Assembly: GCF_000153345.1 (NCBI RefSeq)
Contig: NZ_CH724125.1
Span: 1,658,082-1,722,081 of the forward strand
Reading direction: 5' to 3'
Length of the DNA stretch: 64,000 bases
DNA from: Neptuniibacter caesariensis
Lineage (GTDB): Bacteria > Pseudomonadota > Gammaproteobacteria > Pseudomonadales > Balneatricaceae
The notes beneath the pieces are model-generated. The model was not told the origin of the DNA, did no database searches, and saw only the letters and a program-made list of their open reading frames with translations. Numbering within the stretch: position 1 is the first letter of the stretch; each line of letters opens with the position of its first letter. Shown here piece by piece: positions 62,663-64,000 of this stretch. The position numbers and the translations under genes are program-made.

Positions 62663-64000
62663 TTACGCAACTTCCTCACCCCCAACCGTTGCCACAATCG
62701 TGACCTTTTTATTTTCAGGAATTTCCTGATAGGAGAGCACATTGATTTGATGCTCACCATATCTAACAAATTTAGCCATTAAAGGCCGCACCGGCGCTGC
62801 GACCAGCAGCACAGAAGGACGACCCATCATCTCTTGCTGCGTAGCAGCCTCAGACAATGAACTTTGCAGACGCTCTGCCATACCAGGCTCCAGCACCAGG
62901 CCATTCTCCTGACCTTGTTGCACTGAATTTAGCAACAACTGCTCTAACTGTGGAGCCAACGTGATAACGGGCAGTTCAGACTCTGCACCGTTGATGTTCT
63001 GCACAATCAAACGCGATAGCGAAACACGCACAGCCGCCGTTAACGCAAGCGGATCCTGAGTTCGATTAACTGCATCCGCCAACGACTCAGCAATCGTGCG
63101 AAAATCTTTCAAAGGCACCTGCTCCATCAGCAGGTTCTGCAAAACCTTCAACAGAATGCTAAACGACAACTTAGCAGGAACCAGCTCATCAACCAATTTT
63201 GGAGAGGTTTTGGTCAGCATATCCAACAACTGCTGAACCTCTTCATGACCGAGCAATTCATGGGCATGAGTCTGCAATAGCTGGTTCATATGCGTTGCAA
63301 CAACCGTCGAAGCATCAACTACCGTATAACCAAGAGACTGAGCCTGCTCTTTCTGCGACTGCTCAATCCAAACCGCCTCTAAGCCAAAAGCAGGATCTTT
63401 TACTTCAACACCCTGCAGCTTACCGAAAACCTGCCCCGGATTAATCGCTAACTCCCTATCAGGGTAGACTTCGGACTCACCGACAATCACACCCATTAAG
63501 GTAATTCGATAGGCACCCGGCAATAGATCCAGGTTATCGCGAATGTGGACCGAAGGTACAAGAAAACCCAAATCCTGAGAGAGCTTTTTACGCACCCCCT
63601 TGATCCGGCTCAACAACTGCCCACCTTGCATTTTATCCACCATCGGAATCAGCCGATAGCCAACTTCAAGGCCTACCATATCCACCGGCATCACATCATC
63701 CCAGTCCAGCTCACGCTTCTCAGACTCTTCTTCCTGAGGCATTTCAGCTTCCTGCTGAGCTTGCTCTACTTCAGCCTGTACTTTTTTCTGCTGCAACTTG
63801 AGGATCCACCAAGCGCCGCCACCCGCAAGAGCCGCCAGTGAGAGAAATGCAAAATGCGGCATACCCGGGATGATCCCCATTACAGTCATCACACCGCAGG
63901 CAACAGCCAATGCTTTAGGCGAAGCAAACATCTGACTAACGACTTGCTTACCCATGTCATGGGAAACATTCTGTCGCGTAACCATGATTGCGGCAGCCGT
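62663..64000 (-). CDS. flhA: Flagellar export apparatus protein FlhA (5' part outside window)
   Basis: The frame is open to the window edge, so the ATG at 63985 is internal. Residues before it (TAAI) continue a conserved membrane region. Visible are VTRQNVSHDMGKQVVSQMF, IIPGMPHFAFLSLAALAGG, the linker, and the cytoplasmic domain with VPSVHIRDNLDLLPGAYRITLMG and FRTIAESLADA. FlhA forms the export gate of the flagellar secretion system. About 445 of some 700 residues are present. It heads the flhF-fleN-fliA-che genes. Confidence 0.96.
   Translation of the reverse strand, partial: TAAAIMVTRQNVSHDMGKQVVSQMFASPKALAVACGVMTVMGIIPGMPHFAFLSLAALAGGGAWWILKLQQKKVQAEVEQAQQEAEMPQEEESEKRELDWDDVMPVDMVGLEVGYRLIPMVDKMQGGQLLSRIKGVRKKLSQDLGFLVPSVHIRDNLDLLPGAYRITLMGVIVGESEVYPDRELAINPGQVFGKLQGVEVKDPAFGLEAVWIEQSQKEQAQSLGYTVVDASTVVATHMNQLLQTHAHELLGHEEVQQLLDMLTKTSPKLVDELVPAKLSFSILLKVLQNLLMEQVPLKDFRTIAESLADAVNRTQDPLALTAAVRVSLSRLIVQNINGAESELPVITLAPQLEQLLLNSVQQGQENGLVLEPGMAERLQSSLSEAATQQEMMGRPSVLLVAAPVRPLMAKFVRYGEHQINVLSYQEIPENKKVTIVATVGGEEVA

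Noticed and set aside
62663-63985. A complete 440-residue protein starting at 63985
   Set aside because: The frame continues upstream to the window edge with FlhA-like residues, so this is the C-terminal part of FlhA.

Overview
The window looks like a chromosomal segment of a marine gammaproteobacterium of the Oceanospirillales/Pseudomonas type. This is an inference from gene order (rpsU-yqeY-dnaG-rpoD; flhA-flhF-fleN-fliA-cheYZAB-motCD-parC-parP; ccmABCDEF-dsbE-ccmH-ccmI) and protein character; no database search was possible. The segment is gene-dense. No stretch over 300 bases lacks a gene; the largest gap is 8042-8331.

Region 1 (1-4895, + strand) is the macromolecular-synthesis block: the end of rpsU, a YqeY/GatB-domain gene, dnaG primase, rpoD sigma-70, and a CAT-anticodon tRNA that is probably tRNA-Ile2. 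A sigma-32-like promoter and a perfect sigma-70 -10 element lie in the dnaG-rpoD gap.

Region 2 (5032-32618) is a surface-polysaccharide locus of about 27 kb that looks more AT-rich than its flanks. It starts with a Wzz-like chain-length regulator and a WbpM/CapD-type 4,6-dehydratase. A + strand sulfate-activation operon follows: cysD with a ~197-residue N-terminal extension, cysNC, cysQ and a TauE/SafE transporter. Next is a run of 20 close-packed minus-strand genes, probably read from a promoter near 32670. These encode a WbpABDEI-like set (UDP-2,3-diacetamido-uronic acid), a NeuB/NeuA-like ulosonic-acid module with a D-2-hydroxyacid dehydrogenase and an SDR, glycosyltransferases (one a GT2 joined to a NeuA-like domain), an SGNH-like protein, a sulfotransferase, a PglK-like ABC exporter, a Wzy-like polymerase, and a QuiNAc/FucNAc-type initiation pair. 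Together they suggest a Wzy-type glycan that carries diamino-uronic acid, a ulosonic acid and sulfate. The sulfate would be supplied by local PAPS synthesis. The exact product is unknown and is the best candidate here for undescribed biology.

Region 3 (32829-41493) is mixed housekeeping: mnmC, a CBS-pair protein, a DUF4126 membrane protein, a YheU-family protein, a degenerate SLT-like lipoprotein, ligA, and a 791-residue zipA whose linker includes a perfect (Glu-Pro)22 hexanucleotide repeat.

Region 4 (41558-48565) is a complete cytochrome c maturation operon, ccmABCDEF-dsbE-ccmH-ccmI, including the 59-residue ccmD.

Region 5 (48801-64000) holds flagellar and chemotaxis genes: a FliK-like protein and an FlhB C-domain protein on the + strand, then a minus-strand operon from flhA (cut by the window edge) to a DUF2802 protein. 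Its ParP-like CheW protein carries a perfect (GGCTCT)53 tract encoding (Glu-Pro)53, and no canonical small CheW gene is present next to it. CheA has three FliM/CheZ-like acidic motifs in its linker.
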